From an uncultured Enterorhabdus sp. (GTDB lineage: Bacteria; Actinomycetota; Coriobacteriia; Coriobacteriales; Eggerthellaceae), in contig CANSQM010000012.1 in the NCBI GenBank assembly GCA_947649205.1, positions 1 to 64,000 of the forward strand: a stretch of DNA of 64,000 nt, given 5' to 3'. Position 1 is the first letter of the stretch, and each line of letters opens with the position of its first letter. Under the pieces are notes generated by a model that saw nothing but the letters and a program-made list of their open reading frames with translations, was not told where the DNA came from and searched no databases. This document shows, piece by piece, positions 53,989 through 63,392 of this stretch. The position numbers and the translations under genes are program-made.

Positions 53989-54750
53989 CTATCCTGCCAC
54001 AGTGAACGAGCCGCCCTCGTAGACGGCGGTGACGATGGTGGAGACCGCGTCGTCCAGGTGGAAGGTCGCGCTCACGCGGCCGCCCCGCACGTCCACGTAC
54101 ACCTCGCCGTCGAAGGAGGCAGACGTGGATGTGGGCGCATGGCTCTTGCACCACTGCCCGATGGCCGATGCCAGCTCTCCGGCCTTCCCGTCGATGAGGC
54201 CCGTGTAGGGCTCGGCGAGACCCGTCACGGCCACCTCGGCGTTTGAAGGCGCGCCCTGGACGTAGCGCTTCTCGATCGCGAAGCCGTCGCAGGCGACCGA
54301 GAGAACCCCGTCCTGCTTGTCGACGATGAGCGTGGTCGGGGCCGGGTAGGGGTCGCCCTCTCGCATGAGGTCGATGTCGAGGTAGCGCTGGCCCTCCGTC
54401 TCGCCCGCGTCCTTCACCTCGAAGGCGGTCAGGCGCACGAACGCGCCGTCGGACTCGACGAAGGAGTTCTCGCGAAACGCCAGCGTCCTCTCGGGCGCTC
54501 CTTCCGCCTGCCAGGCGCTAGAGCGCAGGAGCGCCAGGGTCTCAGCCGCCGCGTCCTCCTCGGGGGCTTCCTGCGCAGCCTGGCTCGCTTCTTGGGCCCG
54601 CACCGCGTTCTCGACGGCAGCGGCGGTGCCCGTGGGCTCCGCCCCCTCCTCGACCGTGTGGGCCACCGAGCAGCGCACGGCTGTGCTGCCGACGACGATC
54701 GCCACCATGCCGATGGTCGCCGCCAGCATCAACTTGTTCTTCTTCTGCAT
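53989..54750 (-). CDS. Membrane-anchored secreted transfer protein
   Basis: 253 aa from ATG 54750 (MQKKNKLMLAATIGMVAIVVG). One N-terminal transmembrane helix, an Ala/Glu-rich linker (about 35-80), then an extracytoplasmic domain of about 170 residues whose C-terminal part (SASFDGEVYVDVRGGRVSATFHLDD) has an NTF2/VirB8-like feel. Position between the wall hydrolase and VirB6 fits a channel scaffold; assignment tentative. Confidence 0.7.
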   Translation of the reverse strand: MQKKNKLMLAATIGMVAIVVGSTAVRCSVAHTVEEGAEPTGTAAAVENAVRAQEASQAAQEAPEEDAAAETLALLRSSAWQAEGAPERTLAFRENSFVESDGAFVRLTAFEVKDAGETEGQRYLDIDLMREGDPYPAPTTLIVDKQDGVLSVACDGFAIEKRYVQGAPSNAEVAVTGLAEPYTGLIDGKAGELASAIGQWCKSHAPTSTSASFDGEVYVDVRGGRVSATFHLDDAVSTIVTAVYEGGSFTVAG

Positions 54751-54764
54751 GTCTTTCTCCTTGC

Positions 54765-56423
54765 CTATCGGTATCTGATGGCGCACGTGAAGTAGGCGAT
54801 GCCGCTCGCGCGCCTGCAGACGTCGCCCGTATGGGGCTCGTGGATGTACTCGTCGCCGCCGACGTAGATGGCGACGTGGCCCGGCCGCCAGAGGATGTCG
54901 CCCGGCCTTGCCTCCGAGAGCGGCACGCGCCTGCCGGAAGCCGCCTGGTCCTCGGAGTTGCGGGGGATGGAGATTCCCGCCTGGGCGTAGCAGTACTGGG
55001 TGAGCCCCGAGCAGTCGAGCCCAACACCGGGAGAGGTGCCGCCCCAGACATAGGGCACGCCTAGCTGGCTCACGGCAGCGGCGATGATGGCGTTGCCGTC
55101 CGCCGCGCCTGAGCGGAAGTCCTCAAGGCTCATGCCGTCGAAGCGGCGCAGGCCCCAGGCGTCCATGGCGGACTTGAGGGAGGCCACGTAGTCGGAGGAC
55201 GTGGCGTATCCCGCGTCCTTCAGGCCCTCTGCCATCTTGTCGGAGTCCTTCTCGGCGATGGCCTGGCGGATGAGCGCATTTCCCGCGTAGCGCTGGTTGG
55301 CGAGCAGCACGCGGCTCCGGAACTCGATGCACTCGCGGTGCCCCTTGAATACGGTGAAGTCCGCCATGATGCCGACCGTCTGGCCCCCGTACTCCTCGTT
55401 GGTGGCCCACGAGCTCTTGCCCGCCACCTCGGGGCAGCCGAGGAAGGACGATGCCCACTTGATGCCGAAGAGGTTCTTGTCGCGCTCGGCGAGCAGCGAC
55501 AGGCGGTCGCCCATGCCGGACTCGCATATGATCTGGGCGATCGTGCACCCGGCGGGGTGGCCGTACCTCTCTTGGCATTCGAGGGCGGATTCCACCATCT
55601 CCATCGTGATGTAGGGCGGAAGGCCGTCGAGGGATGCCTTTGCGGCCTCGTTCTTCCAGAACCCGAAGATGGCGCTCGCGAGCTGGGAGACGACGAGCAC
55701 GGCGAGCACGAAGCAGAGCACGCCCGAGAGCGCGCCCGCCACGGGCGCTGCTGCGGATGCGGCCGCCCCGGCGAGCGCCTTCGCGGCGCCCTTCCTCGCC
55801 CCCTCCCCGGCAGCCTTGGCGGCGGTCGCGGATTGGGGGGCCTTCGCCGCCCTTGCCCGCAGCCACGTCCGGCGCGACTGGGCGCGCCTCGCCTCGACCG
55901 CCCTCGCCTTGCCCTTGGAGCCAGTTCGCTTTGCCGCTGTGGTTCCGGCTTCGTTCCCGGTCGCGGCAGCGTTCGACGCGGATGCGGCATCGGCGTGCGC
56001 TCGGCGCCCAAGGGCCCTGGAGCCGGCGCGGGCCGTTCGCCAGATGCTCCCCGTGCCCTCAAGCTCGTCGGAGTCGTCGGCCTCGTCTGCTGCGGCGTCC
56101 GCCGCGAGCGCAGCTATATGCCGCCTTGCCTGCCATGCCGCCTTCCCCTCGCGGGCCGCGCCCGCGCTTTCGGTAGATGAGACCTTCAAGGCGCTCTTCC
56201 CATCTTCCGCGCCGTCTCGGCGCTGCCTCGTCGGGCTTTTCGGGCATCGGGGCTTTCTCCCCTCGGCCTTCCTGCCCGACGCTTTGCGCACGAGACCTTC
56301 GGAGGCTGCGTCGGCTCGCCCGGCGCGCGCCACCTCGGCAGCGTCCGGGGCGCCTTCCTTGGCCGTGAGCGCTGCGTTTGCGGAAGCGGCCGCGATGCCC
56401 GATCCCTTGGCGACGCCCGTCAC
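54765..56423 (-). CDS. Bifunctional wall hydrolase of the conjugation system (glucosaminidase + NlpC/P60)
   Basis: 552 aa from GTG 56423 (GTGA overlap with the VirB4 stop). The N-terminal about 200 residues are Ala/Arg/Lys-rich and disordered, then a transmembrane helix (VAGALSGVLCFVLAVLVVSQL). A glucosaminidase-type domain follows (CTIAQIICESGMGDR...NLFGIKW; catalytic Glu in CESG), and an NlpC/P60 domain with catalytic Cys in GLDCSGLTQ and His in RPGHVAIYVG. It opens peptidoglycan locally for the secretion channel, like CwlT/VirB1. Confidence 0.9.
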   Translation of the reverse strand: MTGVAKGSGIAAASANAALTAKEGAPDAAEVARAGRADAASEGLVRKASGRKAEGRKPRCPKSPTRQRRDGAEDGKSALKVSSTESAGAAREGKAAWQARRHIAALAADAAADEADDSDELEGTGSIWRTARAGSRALGRRAHADAASASNAAATGNEAGTTAAKRTGSKGKARAVEARRAQSRRTWLRARAAKAPQSATAAKAAGEGARKGAAKALAGAAASAAAPVAGALSGVLCFVLAVLVVSQLASAIFGFWKNEAAKASLDGLPPYITMEMVESALECQERYGHPAGCTIAQIICESGMGDRLSLLAERDKNLFGIKWASSFLGCPEVAGKSSWATNEEYGGQTVGIMADFTVFKGHRECIEFRSRVLLANQRYAGNALIRQAIAEKDSDKMAEGLKDAGYATSSDYVASLKSAMDAWGLRRFDGMSLEDFRSGAADGNAIIAAAVSQLGVPYVWGGTSPGVGLDCSGLTQYCYAQAGISIPRNSEDQAASGRRVPLSEARPGDILWRPGHVAIYVGGDEYIHEPHTGDVCRRASGIAYFTCAIRYR

Positions 56424-58927
56424 TTCGAGCTGTCCTTTCGGCGCTGCGCCCGCTTGGCGAAGTCGCTCTCGCGCTTCTTGGCGGCGACCTCCTCGGGCTT
56501 GGTGTTGAACAGGTCGTAGAGCCTGCCCTTCGGGAAGTCGTCCTTCAGGGGCACCCGCGCCCCTCCCGCGATGAGAAGCCCCTCGCCAGCCCGCACCGAC
56601 TCGTCGATGTAGGCGGCCTCCTGGGCGCTCATGTCGAGCAGTTCCGCCCAGGCGCGGCGGTCGAGCGGCGACTGCTTGTGCAGCAGCACGAAGTCGGAGT
56701 TGAGAACCATGTTGCGCGCCTCCTCGTGTTCGAGCATGCAGACGCTGTTCTGGGTGATGCCAGTGGCGATGAGGTTGAACTTGCGCCCCTCCGCCCAGTA
56801 CTTCGAGAAGTAGCTGATGATGGCGGGGTGACCGAAGAGCGACTGCACCTCGTCGATGTAGAGCCAGGTTGTGACGCCCCGCTCGTAGTTGTAGTACATG
56901 CGGTTGCGCACGCACTCGAGCACCGCGATGATGCCGAAGGCGCGCATGTTCTCAGAGAGGTCCTTGAAGTCGATGTTGGTGATGCGCCTCTCGAAGCCGA
57001 CGTTGGAGGGATGGTTGAAGAACGAGAGCGCCCCTTCCACGTAGCGCTCGTAGCGAAGCGCGATGTCGCGGGCCTCGGGCTCGGGCTGTCCTTTGAGGAT
57101 GCGGTGGAAGTCGCCGAGGAGCGGGTCGCGCTCGTCCTCGGTCGCCTCGCGGTACGCCGCCTCCACGCACCGGCTGATGATGGACTTGTCGGCCTCGGGA
57201 AGGCCCTCGGCTCCCTCCGCCATGGTGGCGGAGGACAGCGCCAGGAAGGCATCTATCTTGAAGGCCATCTGCGCCGAGGGCGACTGGTGCGCCACGTCCG
57301 CCAGGTCGAAGGGGTTCAGGTGCGTGTCGGAGTCGGGGGCGAAGCGGATGGACTCGCCGCCGTTGGCGACGACCACCGGCGAGTACTCGCCCGCGGGGTC
57401 GAGGATGATCACCTCGTCATCAGGGTAGGCCAGGATCGTGTTCTCGATCTCTCGCTTGACCGAGAACGACTTGCCGGACCCGGGCTTGCCCGCGACGAAG
57501 CCCATGGGGGAAGCCAGCCGCTTGCGGTTGCAGAGCACGAGGTTGGAGGACTGCTTGTTCTGCCCGTAGTAGCCGCCGCCCGCCTGGGCGAGCTCCTGGG
57601 TGGCGAAGGGCATCTGGATGGCGACCTGGGCGGTCGTCATCATGCGGGACACCTCCACGTGGTTGTGCCCGAGCGGCAGCACCGAGTTCAGGCCCTCGCG
57701 CTGGCGGTAGTCGAGCGCGTCGGCCTCGATGGAGTTGCGCCGGGCGGTGGACACGATCTGCGTCACCTGGTCGTCGAGCTCGGCGCGGGTCCCCGCGTAG
57801 GTGTAGACGAGCCCGGTGTAGACGTAGAGGCGCTGGTTCCTGTTCTGCAGGTGGTCGAGAAGGTCCTCGGCCTCCTCCTTGGAGTACTTGAGCTCCGAGG
57901 GCAGTATCTGGAAGTCGTATCCCTTCTTCACCGCGCTCATCTGCTCGTCGATGATCTCCTTGTCCATCCAGGCAATGCGCTTCTTCACGAAGGCGACGGC
58001 CTTGGACTTGTCCATGGCCTGCACGTGGATGGACACGGCAAGCGGTATGGGGAGGTCGATGATGTCGGCGAGGCACCGGTCGGAGAGCTCGCTCCCGAAC
58101 CGGTTCATGGAGAGCACCTGCCCCCATGTGCCCTCGGTCCTGAAGCACGCGCACGACCCCTCCGGCTTGAAGTCGAGGGAGGCGGGGCAGATGAGGTCCT
58201 TGCTGGTGAGGCCGCTTGCAGCGCCCACCGCCTCCCATGAGAACAGGTTGGGTTTCCCGGGGCGCAGGAGGCCGTGGATGGCGTCCAGCCGCTCCTCGCC
58301 GGAGAGCGGCCGCGCCGTGCTCCTCATCTTCGCGAGCGTCTGCTCGGCGTCGGTCCTCATGCGGGCCAGCTTGGGCACGGCCTCGTCGATGCTGGCCGCC
58401 CCCACGGAGAACGTGAGGTAGCGCTCGCGCGTGAGGTTCGACACGCCCTCGCGCATCTTCTCGTTGAGGATGCGGTTGTACTCGGCGGCGTAGGCCGCGG
58501 TGTCGGGGTCGTCCTCGGCGAAGAAGCGCTTCCTTCCGATGAGGTCGGCCGGGATGGGGCGGTTGACGATGGACAGCTGTACGCAGCTCTCCGCGCCGAA
58601 GTAGTCGAACAGCTGGCACCATCCGCTGAAGATGGCCTGCTGGTTCTCCTCGCGGGCGGACTGGTAGCTGATGTCGTCGAAGGCGAGCGTCTGGCTGAAA
58701 AGCCCTTCCTCCACCTGCGCGATGCCGTTCTCGTACATGAGGTCGAACCCGATGGCGGCGTACACGTCGCGCGCCGCCCGCCGGGCCTTCCTCTTCTCGG
58801 CCATGCGGTCGGTGAGCTGGCGCTCCTGCTCGGCCATGCGGCGACCGAGCGACTTGCCGAGTTTCGGGTTTCGCGAGGGCTTCACGAGCGGCTTCTGCTC
58901 AACCTGCTCCTTAGATCTCTTTGACAC
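56420..58927 (-). CDS. VirB4-like secretion ATPase
   Basis: 835 aa. Walker A GKPGSGKSFSVKRE (about residue 474) with VIILDPAGEY (Walker-like) and later WLYIDEVQSLFGHP as Walker B. The N-terminal half is the TraE/TrsE-like domain. It energises the type IV secretion channel. It starts 17 bp inside the PrgI gene. Confidence 0.93.
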   Translation of the reverse strand: MSKRSKEQVEQKPLVKPSRNPKLGKSLGRRMAEQERQLTDRMAEKRKARRAARDVYAAIGFDLMYENGIAQVEEGLFSQTLAFDDISYQSAREENQQAIFSGWCQLFDYFGAESCVQLSIVNRPIPADLIGRKRFFAEDDPDTAAYAAEYNRILNEKMREGVSNLTRERYLTFSVGAASIDEAVPKLARMRTDAEQTLAKMRSTARPLSGEERLDAIHGLLRPGKPNLFSWEAVGAASGLTSKDLICPASLDFKPEGSCACFRTEGTWGQVLSMNRFGSELSDRCLADIIDLPIPLAVSIHVQAMDKSKAVAFVKKRIAWMDKEIIDEQMSAVKKGYDFQILPSELKYSKEEAEDLLDHLQNRNQRLYVYTGLVYTYAGTRAELDDQVTQIVSTARRNSIEADALDYRQREGLNSVLPLGHNHVEVSRMMTTAQVAIQMPFATQELAQAGGGYYGQNKQSSNLVLCNRKRLASPMGFVAGKPGSGKSFSVKREIENTILAYPDDEVIILDPAGEYSPVVVANGGESIRFAPDSDTHLNPFDLADVAHQSPSAQMAFKIDAFLALSSATMAEGAEGLPEADKSIISRCVEAAYREATEDERDPLLGDFHRILKGQPEPEARDIALRYERYVEGALSFFNHPSNVGFERRITNIDFKDLSENMRAFGIIAVLECVRNRMYYNYERGVTTWLYIDEVQSLFGHPAIISYFSKYWAEGRKFNLIATGITQNSVCMLEHEEARNMVLNSDFVLLHKQSPLDRRAWAELLDMSAQEAAYIDESVRAGEGLLIAGGARVPLKDDFPKGRLYDLFNTKPEEVAAKKRESDFAKRAQRRKDSSK

Positions 58928-59318
58928 GGCGCTCCGCCCCCCTCCGCTTGGACGCGCGGCGGGCGCGCCTGTCCGTCTTCCCGCACCTGACGCCGCCCGC
59001 GAGGGCGTCCGGGCGCGAGCCCGTGGCGTAGGCGAGCTTGCCGTCGCCGAGGACGTGATCGGCGAGGAGCGGGAGGAACCTCTCGGCGGGAAGCCCTTTG
59101 GGCCGCCAGAAGCCGAGGAGCCAGAAGGGCATGGAGGCCGCCATGACGGGAAGCGTCATGGCGTCTGCGGGAACGCCCAGGGCGAGGTTGCCGAGGGCGG
59201 CCACGGCGACGGCCGAGGAGAGCCCTCCCGCGGTGCAGGCGAGCGTGCGGGCGGAGAGCTTGCCCACCACCTTCTCGGTGTACTCGCCGATGTCCTTGTG
59301 CACTGATACGCTTAACAT
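58911..59318 (-). CDS. PrgI-family membrane protein
   Basis: 135 aa from ATG 59318 with GGGAGG. VSVHKDIGEYTEKVVGKLSARTL leads into two closely spaced hydrophobic segments (about 27-75), then FWRPKGLPAERFLPLL, the PrgI signature. It is the VirB3-like partner found immediately upstream of VirB4 in Tn1549-type systems. Its final residues are highly basic. Confidence 0.88.
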   Translation of the reverse strand: MLSVSVHKDIGEYTEKVVGKLSARTLACTAGGLSSAVAVAALGNLALGVPADAMTLPVMAASMPFWLLGFWRPKGLPAERFLPLLADHVLGDGKLAYATGSRPDALAGGVRCGKTDRRARRASKRRGAERRVKEI

Positions 59319-59329
59319 GGCCGCCTCCC

Positions 59330-59545
59330 TTACGCCGGCAGCCAGCTCGTGTCGAGCATGCCGAAGTAGACGGCGGCCGCGATGATGATGCCGCCGCCCG
59401 CGATGGTGGATATGGCGCTCGCGATTTGCGCGCCGCCCTGCTGCTCGCGGATGGCGAGGCCGAGCGACACCGCGCCCCAGACGACGAGGAAGCCGCCCAG
59501 GAACGTCACGCATCCCGAGACGAGGTTGATGATGTTTGCCAGCAT
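59330..59545 (-). CDS. Maff2-family small membrane protein
   Basis: 71 aa with two transmembrane helices (LVSGCVTFLGGFLVVWGAVSLGLA and ISTIAGGGIIIAAAVYFG), matching the Maff2/VirB2-like proteins encoded next to PrgI in conjugative transposons. It may be a pilin-like subunit. ATG 59545 with AAGGAGA. Confidence 0.87.
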   Translation of the reverse strand: MLANIINLVSGCVTFLGGFLVVWGAVSLGLAIREQQGGAQIASAISTIAGGGIIIAAAVYFGMLDTSWLPA

Positions 59546-59736
59546 TGGGTCGTGTCTCCTTTGCATCTTGCCGCGCGGCCGGGCGTGCGCCTTAGGGATT
59601 GGCCGCGCTGTCGGGTAGAATCCTGTTCGGGGGCGGGGCGGCTCCCCGCCTCCTTTGCATCGCGGCGGCCTGCCGCTTCGGGTTGGGAAGCCCGGTCGCG
59701 GCGCGGTGGCGCCATCTAGGGCGCGGCCGCCGCGCG

Positions 59737-61587
59737 TCATTTCCTCTCACGCCCCCTCTCCATGTGGTCGGCGAAGTCGAAGGGGTGCCCGTAGAGGGCC
59801 CCGTCATGGCCGGGGTAGACCGATTGCCACCTCGGATGGGCGGTGATGTCGAACTTCCTGTCGCGCAGGGGGTTGGCGCCCGCGATGAGCACGATGGCCG
59901 TATCCCTCGGCAGCTTCGCCACCTCGGCCGGCTGCATGAGGTCGCGCTCGATGGTGTTCCAGTTGCGGGTGGACGAGGCGGACTGCCCCCGGCTCTCGTT
60001 CCAGGTGATGGTGGCGACCGTCTCCTTGCCGATGGACTCCGCGATTTCCTTCACGGTGTCGGTGGACTTGCCGCCGAGGAATAGCGTCGTGTCGCAGCAG
60101 TCGATGATGGTCGCGGCATCGTCCTTGTAGGCGCTCTTCAGCTGGGAGAGCGATTGCAGCCCGAAGGCCATGGAGATGTTGCGGCTGCGCACCACGGCCA
60201 CCATCTTCTCCACGTCGGGGAGCCGCCCTATGTTGGCGAACTCGTCCATGAGCATGACTACCGGCGTGGGAAGCGCACCCTCGTAGAGCTTGATGGCCCG
60301 CTTGCAGAGGATGTTCATCGTCTGCCACATCATGATCGCGAAGAGGAACGAGTAGAGCGACGAGGTGTCCGACATGACCGCGAAGACGGCGCGGCGCTCC
60401 CCCGCGTCGCCGAGCAGGTCGAGCCCCATCTCGTCGAAGCTCACGAGCTCGCGTACCTGCGGGATGGCGAAGGGCTCCATGCGCGTGTTGCAGGAGACGA
60501 GGATGGACTTCAGGGTCTTTCCCGCCGCGTCCTTGAACATCTTGTAGTGCAGCAGGCAGAAGTCGGCGTCCACAGGCGTCGGCTCGGCCACGCGCACCCA
60601 GCGGTGCGCCCCCGCGCCCGGCCTGTACGACACGCGGCGCGTGGGGTCGAACGGCTCGTCCTCGGCGCCGTCGGCCCTCACGTAGCGCATGCCCGTCTCG
60701 GCCTCCTCGAACAGCAGGTCGAGTGGGCTTCGGTAGTCCTCGTCGGACTCCTTGGCCTTGGCGAGCGAGAGCAGGGTGACAAGGCCCGAAAGAGACCGGT
60801 CGGCCTCCGGGCAGTGGTAGACGAGGTAGCCGATGAGCGCCACATAGAGGAGCCTCTCGGCGTTCTCCCAGAAGGGGTCGCCCGCGTGCTCCTTGTCGCC
60901 CGTGGTGTTGTCGATGAGGCACGTGACGAACTCAAGGATGTCCGCCTCGTCCTGCACGTACGCGAGCGGGTTGTAGTGGAGGGACTTGCTGAAGTCCACG
61001 GTGTTGAAGGAGAGCACCTTGTAGCCCGCGGCATCGAGCATGTGTCCGAGGCGCGGGAGCGACTCGCCCTTGGGGTCGGTGACGAGGTAGTTGGCCGACA
61101 TCTGCATGACGTTGGGCTCGAAGAAGCCGCGCGTCTTGCCGGAGCCCGAGCCTCCCACGACGAGCACGTTGCGGTTGCGCTCGTAGCGGCGGTCGTGGTC
61201 GGGGCGGCTCATGGCCATGCCGAAGCGCTCGGTGAGGATGATGTTCCGGTCGGGGTCGGCCAGGTCCATGAACCTGCGCCCCTCGCGCACGGTGCCCCAG
61301 CGGGCGCTCCCGTGCTCCTCGCCCTGGCGCTGGGCGCGCCCGTGGGTGAGCGACCATGCCCATGCGCACCAGACCGAGCAGGCGGCCACGAGCCCCGTCG
61401 CGAGCGCGGCAGCCTCGAGCGAGAGGGGGCCGTAGCCTATGAGATAGGAGGGAAGTTCGGTTATCGCTGCGGTTAGGTTAGACAGGGGGCTTCCGGGAAG
61501 CGACAGCAGACAGGCGGTGTACGTGTTCGCAGCGAGGAAGGATATGACCGAGAGGACGAGGGCCCCGGTGACGCCCGCCGCCGTCAC
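59737..61587 (-). CDS. VirD4/TraG-type coupling protein
   Basis: 616 aa from GTG 61587, which overlaps the upstream stop (GTGA). Two N-terminal membrane segments (about 8-30 and 55-85) precede Walker A VVGGSGSGKTRGFFEPN (about 165) and DPKGE. Walker B VVMLMDEFANIGRLPDVEKM (about 465) follows. It brings the relaxase-DNA complex to the channel. Confidence 0.93.
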   Translation of the reverse strand: MTAAGVTGALVLSVISFLAANTYTACLLSLPGSPLSNLTAAITELPSYLIGYGPLSLEAAALATGLVAACSVWCAWAWSLTHGRAQRQGEEHGSARWGTVREGRRFMDLADPDRNIILTERFGMAMSRPDHDRRYERNRNVLVVGGSGSGKTRGFFEPNVMQMSANYLVTDPKGESLPRLGHMLDAAGYKVLSFNTVDFSKSLHYNPLAYVQDEADILEFVTCLIDNTTGDKEHAGDPFWENAERLLYVALIGYLVYHCPEADRSLSGLVTLLSLAKAKESDEDYRSPLDLLFEEAETGMRYVRADGAEDEPFDPTRRVSYRPGAGAHRWVRVAEPTPVDADFCLLHYKMFKDAAGKTLKSILVSCNTRMEPFAIPQVRELVSFDEMGLDLLGDAGERRAVFAVMSDTSSLYSFLFAIMMWQTMNILCKRAIKLYEGALPTPVVMLMDEFANIGRLPDVEKMVAVVRSRNISMAFGLQSLSQLKSAYKDDAATIIDCCDTTLFLGGKSTDTVKEIAESIGKETVATITWNESRGQSASSTRNWNTIERDLMQPAEVAKLPRDTAIVLIAGANPLRDRKFDITAHPRWQSVYPGHDGALYGHPFDFADHMERGRERK

Positions 61588-62165
61588 TTCGCCCGCGTTT
61601 CCTGGAAGCGGGGCTCCCGGTTCAGGGCCTTGCTGGTGGGCCTCTCGGCTTCGAGCGCGGCCGCCGCCTCCCGCGCCTGCTCGGCGCGCTCGTCGAGGGT
61701 GCGCCCGTCGCGATTCCGGCCGGGGGCCTTGTCGCGCTGCTCCCTGATCCTCTCGGCGGCCTTGGCGGCGATGCCATCGGTTTCCCGCGCCAATTCGTCG
61801 AAGGACTGCCAGACCTCCTGGGCGTCGGCGATGCGGAAGAGCAGGTACTCGCGGCCGGTCTCGGGGTCGGCGAACCACGCCGACGAGACGCCGTGGCTTC
61901 CGAGCCTGTCCTCGATGACGCCCTTGATGCTGTCATAGTCCTCGATTCGCTGGAACTCTTGCATGTCGAGCTTGGCCCACTCGGGGGGATCATCCTTGCC
62001 GGGATTCTCCCCCGCGACCCCGCGAGCGTCGCGCGTCGCGCTCTCAAATGCCTGGCGCATCTGCACCGCGCGGGCGTACATCGCCCGCTCTCCCATGCGC
62101 TCCCCGAAGCGCATGAAATCGTCCATCATCTTGCCTCCGGCCTCGTCGCCGTAGTCGCTCGCCAT
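61584..62165 (-). CDS. Conjugative-element protein of unknown function upstream of virD4
   Basis: 193 aa, soluble, rich in charged residues. DDFMRFGERMGERAMYARAVQMRQAF is followed by a small alpha/beta patch (SSAWFADPETGREYLLFRIADAQEVWQSF) and a coiled Arg/Glu/Ala-rich C-terminus. First gene of the leftward transfer run. No family recognised. Confidence 0.7.
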   Translation of the reverse strand: MASDYGDEAGGKMMDDFMRFGERMGERAMYARAVQMRQAFESATRDARGVAGENPGKDDPPEWAKLDMQEFQRIEDYDSIKGVIEDRLGSHGVSSAWFADPETGREYLLFRIADAQEVWQSFDELARETDGIAAKAAERIREQRDKAPGRNRDGRTLDERAEQAREAAAALEAERPTSKALNREPRFQETRAK

Positions 62166-62344
62166 TGCCGAGGTTCCTTCCCATGGGCGGGAAGGTCTCT
62201 TCCCGCGCTCCTACCGAATCAAGTGCTTCTCCTTGGCTGGATATGGGGATGGCGATGGGACGATGGAGGGGGTTGCGGGCACGACGCACAGCGAGGCCGC
62301 GCCGAGCGGCGCAGCCTCGCAGCAGGTTGCTTCGGTGTATGTGC

Positions 62345-62722
62345 CTAGCGTGCGCAGGGGTCTTCCTCCCGGGTCGAGCAGGCGGCCGCAAGGGTGTGTC
62401 CCGCGAGGGTGCCCGCTCCGAGGCGGCTGCGCCTCATCTCGTCGGCGATGGCAGGGGTCAGGAATGTGCGCAGGCCCAGGTTCAGCACTGCGCACACGCG
62501 CACGAACTCGTCCGCCCGCATCTGCCTCTGCCCGTCCAGGATGTACCAGAGCCTCTTGCGGTCGATCATGGAGCGCCGTCCGAGCTCGGCCACGCTCATG
62601 CCGCGCTCGCTTCGCGCCTCCTCTATCCTCACCGCTATCAGCTTCGAGTGTTCCACCTGACGTATCGCCTGCTGTTTTCTAATCAGGCCCGGCGGCCGCA
62701 CGGACGCCGGGCTCTCTGACAT
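62345..62722 (-). CDS. Small XRE-type regulator of the element
   Basis: 125 aa. The HTH lies at about 40-85 (MSVAELGRRSMIDRKRLWYILDG, MRADEFVRVCAVLNL). Related to the 48117 and 26406 products. Divergent from the xis/int genes and upstream of the transfer run, so it may govern excision or transfer. Confidence 0.8.
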   Translation of the reverse strand: MSESPASVRPPGLIRKQQAIRQVEHSKLIAVRIEEARSERGMSVAELGRRSMIDRKRLWYILDGQRQMRADEFVRVCAVLNLGLRTFLTPAIADEMRRSRLGAGTLAGHTLAAACSTREEDPCAR

Positions 62723-63086
62723 AACGGGTTCAAACCTACCGATGGTTCCGGCTCGCGCCTAGGGGCCAGCATCAATAGCGGAACAGACTGTCCGTTTTTA
62801 GGAACGCCGGTCGAGCGGCGATGACATTCGTTGATTCTCGCTCCCGGCGAAACTAGCGTGGGAACCGCTGACGGCGTGAGTGCTCCCGAAACATCCGAAA
62901 TGCTCGTACGGGACCGCGGTCGCGGTGCGCACCTTGACAGTCGAATGCGTTCACATCTAAACGACCACAGCAGCGAGGGCGTCAACCATGCGTTCGGGAC
63001 GCTCGCATCGTTGGCTCACGAGGCCGGCGCGAGCATGATTGCCCCGGCGCTCCCTCGCTGCATGAAGAAAAGAGAAGGGAGGGTCT
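62723..63086. other. Regulatory spacer between the XRE gene and xis/int
   Basis: 364 bp without a convincing gene. It holds a small dyad ACAG-A-CTGT followed by CCGTTTTT near 62780-62797 and a TTGACA at about 62935-62940 that could be a -35 element for xis, though the -10 is poor. The attachment site is expected beyond the integrase, outside the window. Confidence 0.4.
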
Positions 63087-63392
63087 ATGGAATTGAAGAC
63101 AGGCGAACTTGAGATAGACGAGGCCAGGCTGCGCACGGCCGACCCGGACGGGCTGTACCTCTTCATGCTGCAGGATTACCCCTACATGATGACGCCCGAC
63201 CATGTGGCGGCCTTCACCGGCACGACGAGCCAGGAGATCCGCAAGCTCCTGTGCCGCGGAGACATGCAGGGATGCCGCATCGGCATCCGCTGGTTCATCC
63301 CGAAGCTGGGGCTGCTCAACTACCTCTACAAGGATCGCCGCCAGGAAGAAGGCGACGCACATGAAGAAGCTCCGCTGCGACAAGCCCTATGA
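63087..63392 (+). CDS. Excisionase-like HTH protein
   Basis: 101 aa. The core MMTPDHVAAFTGTTSQEIRKLLCRGDMQGCRIGIRWFIPKLGLLNYL is an excisionase/MerR-like winged helix that would bend DNA at the attachment site. ATG 63087 has GGGAGGG. It overlaps the start of the integrase gene by 32 bp, tying excision to integrase expression. Confidence 0.82.
   Translation: MELKTGELEIDEARLRTADPDGLYLFMLQDYPYMMTPDHVAAFTGTTSQEIRKLLCRGDMQGCRIGIRWFIPKLGLLNYLYKDRRQEEGDAHEEAPLRQAL

Noticed and set aside
56378-58240. 620-codon open frame antisense to virB4
   Set aside because: Shadow of VirB4, whose Walker motifs and overlaps with its neighbours fix the coding strand.
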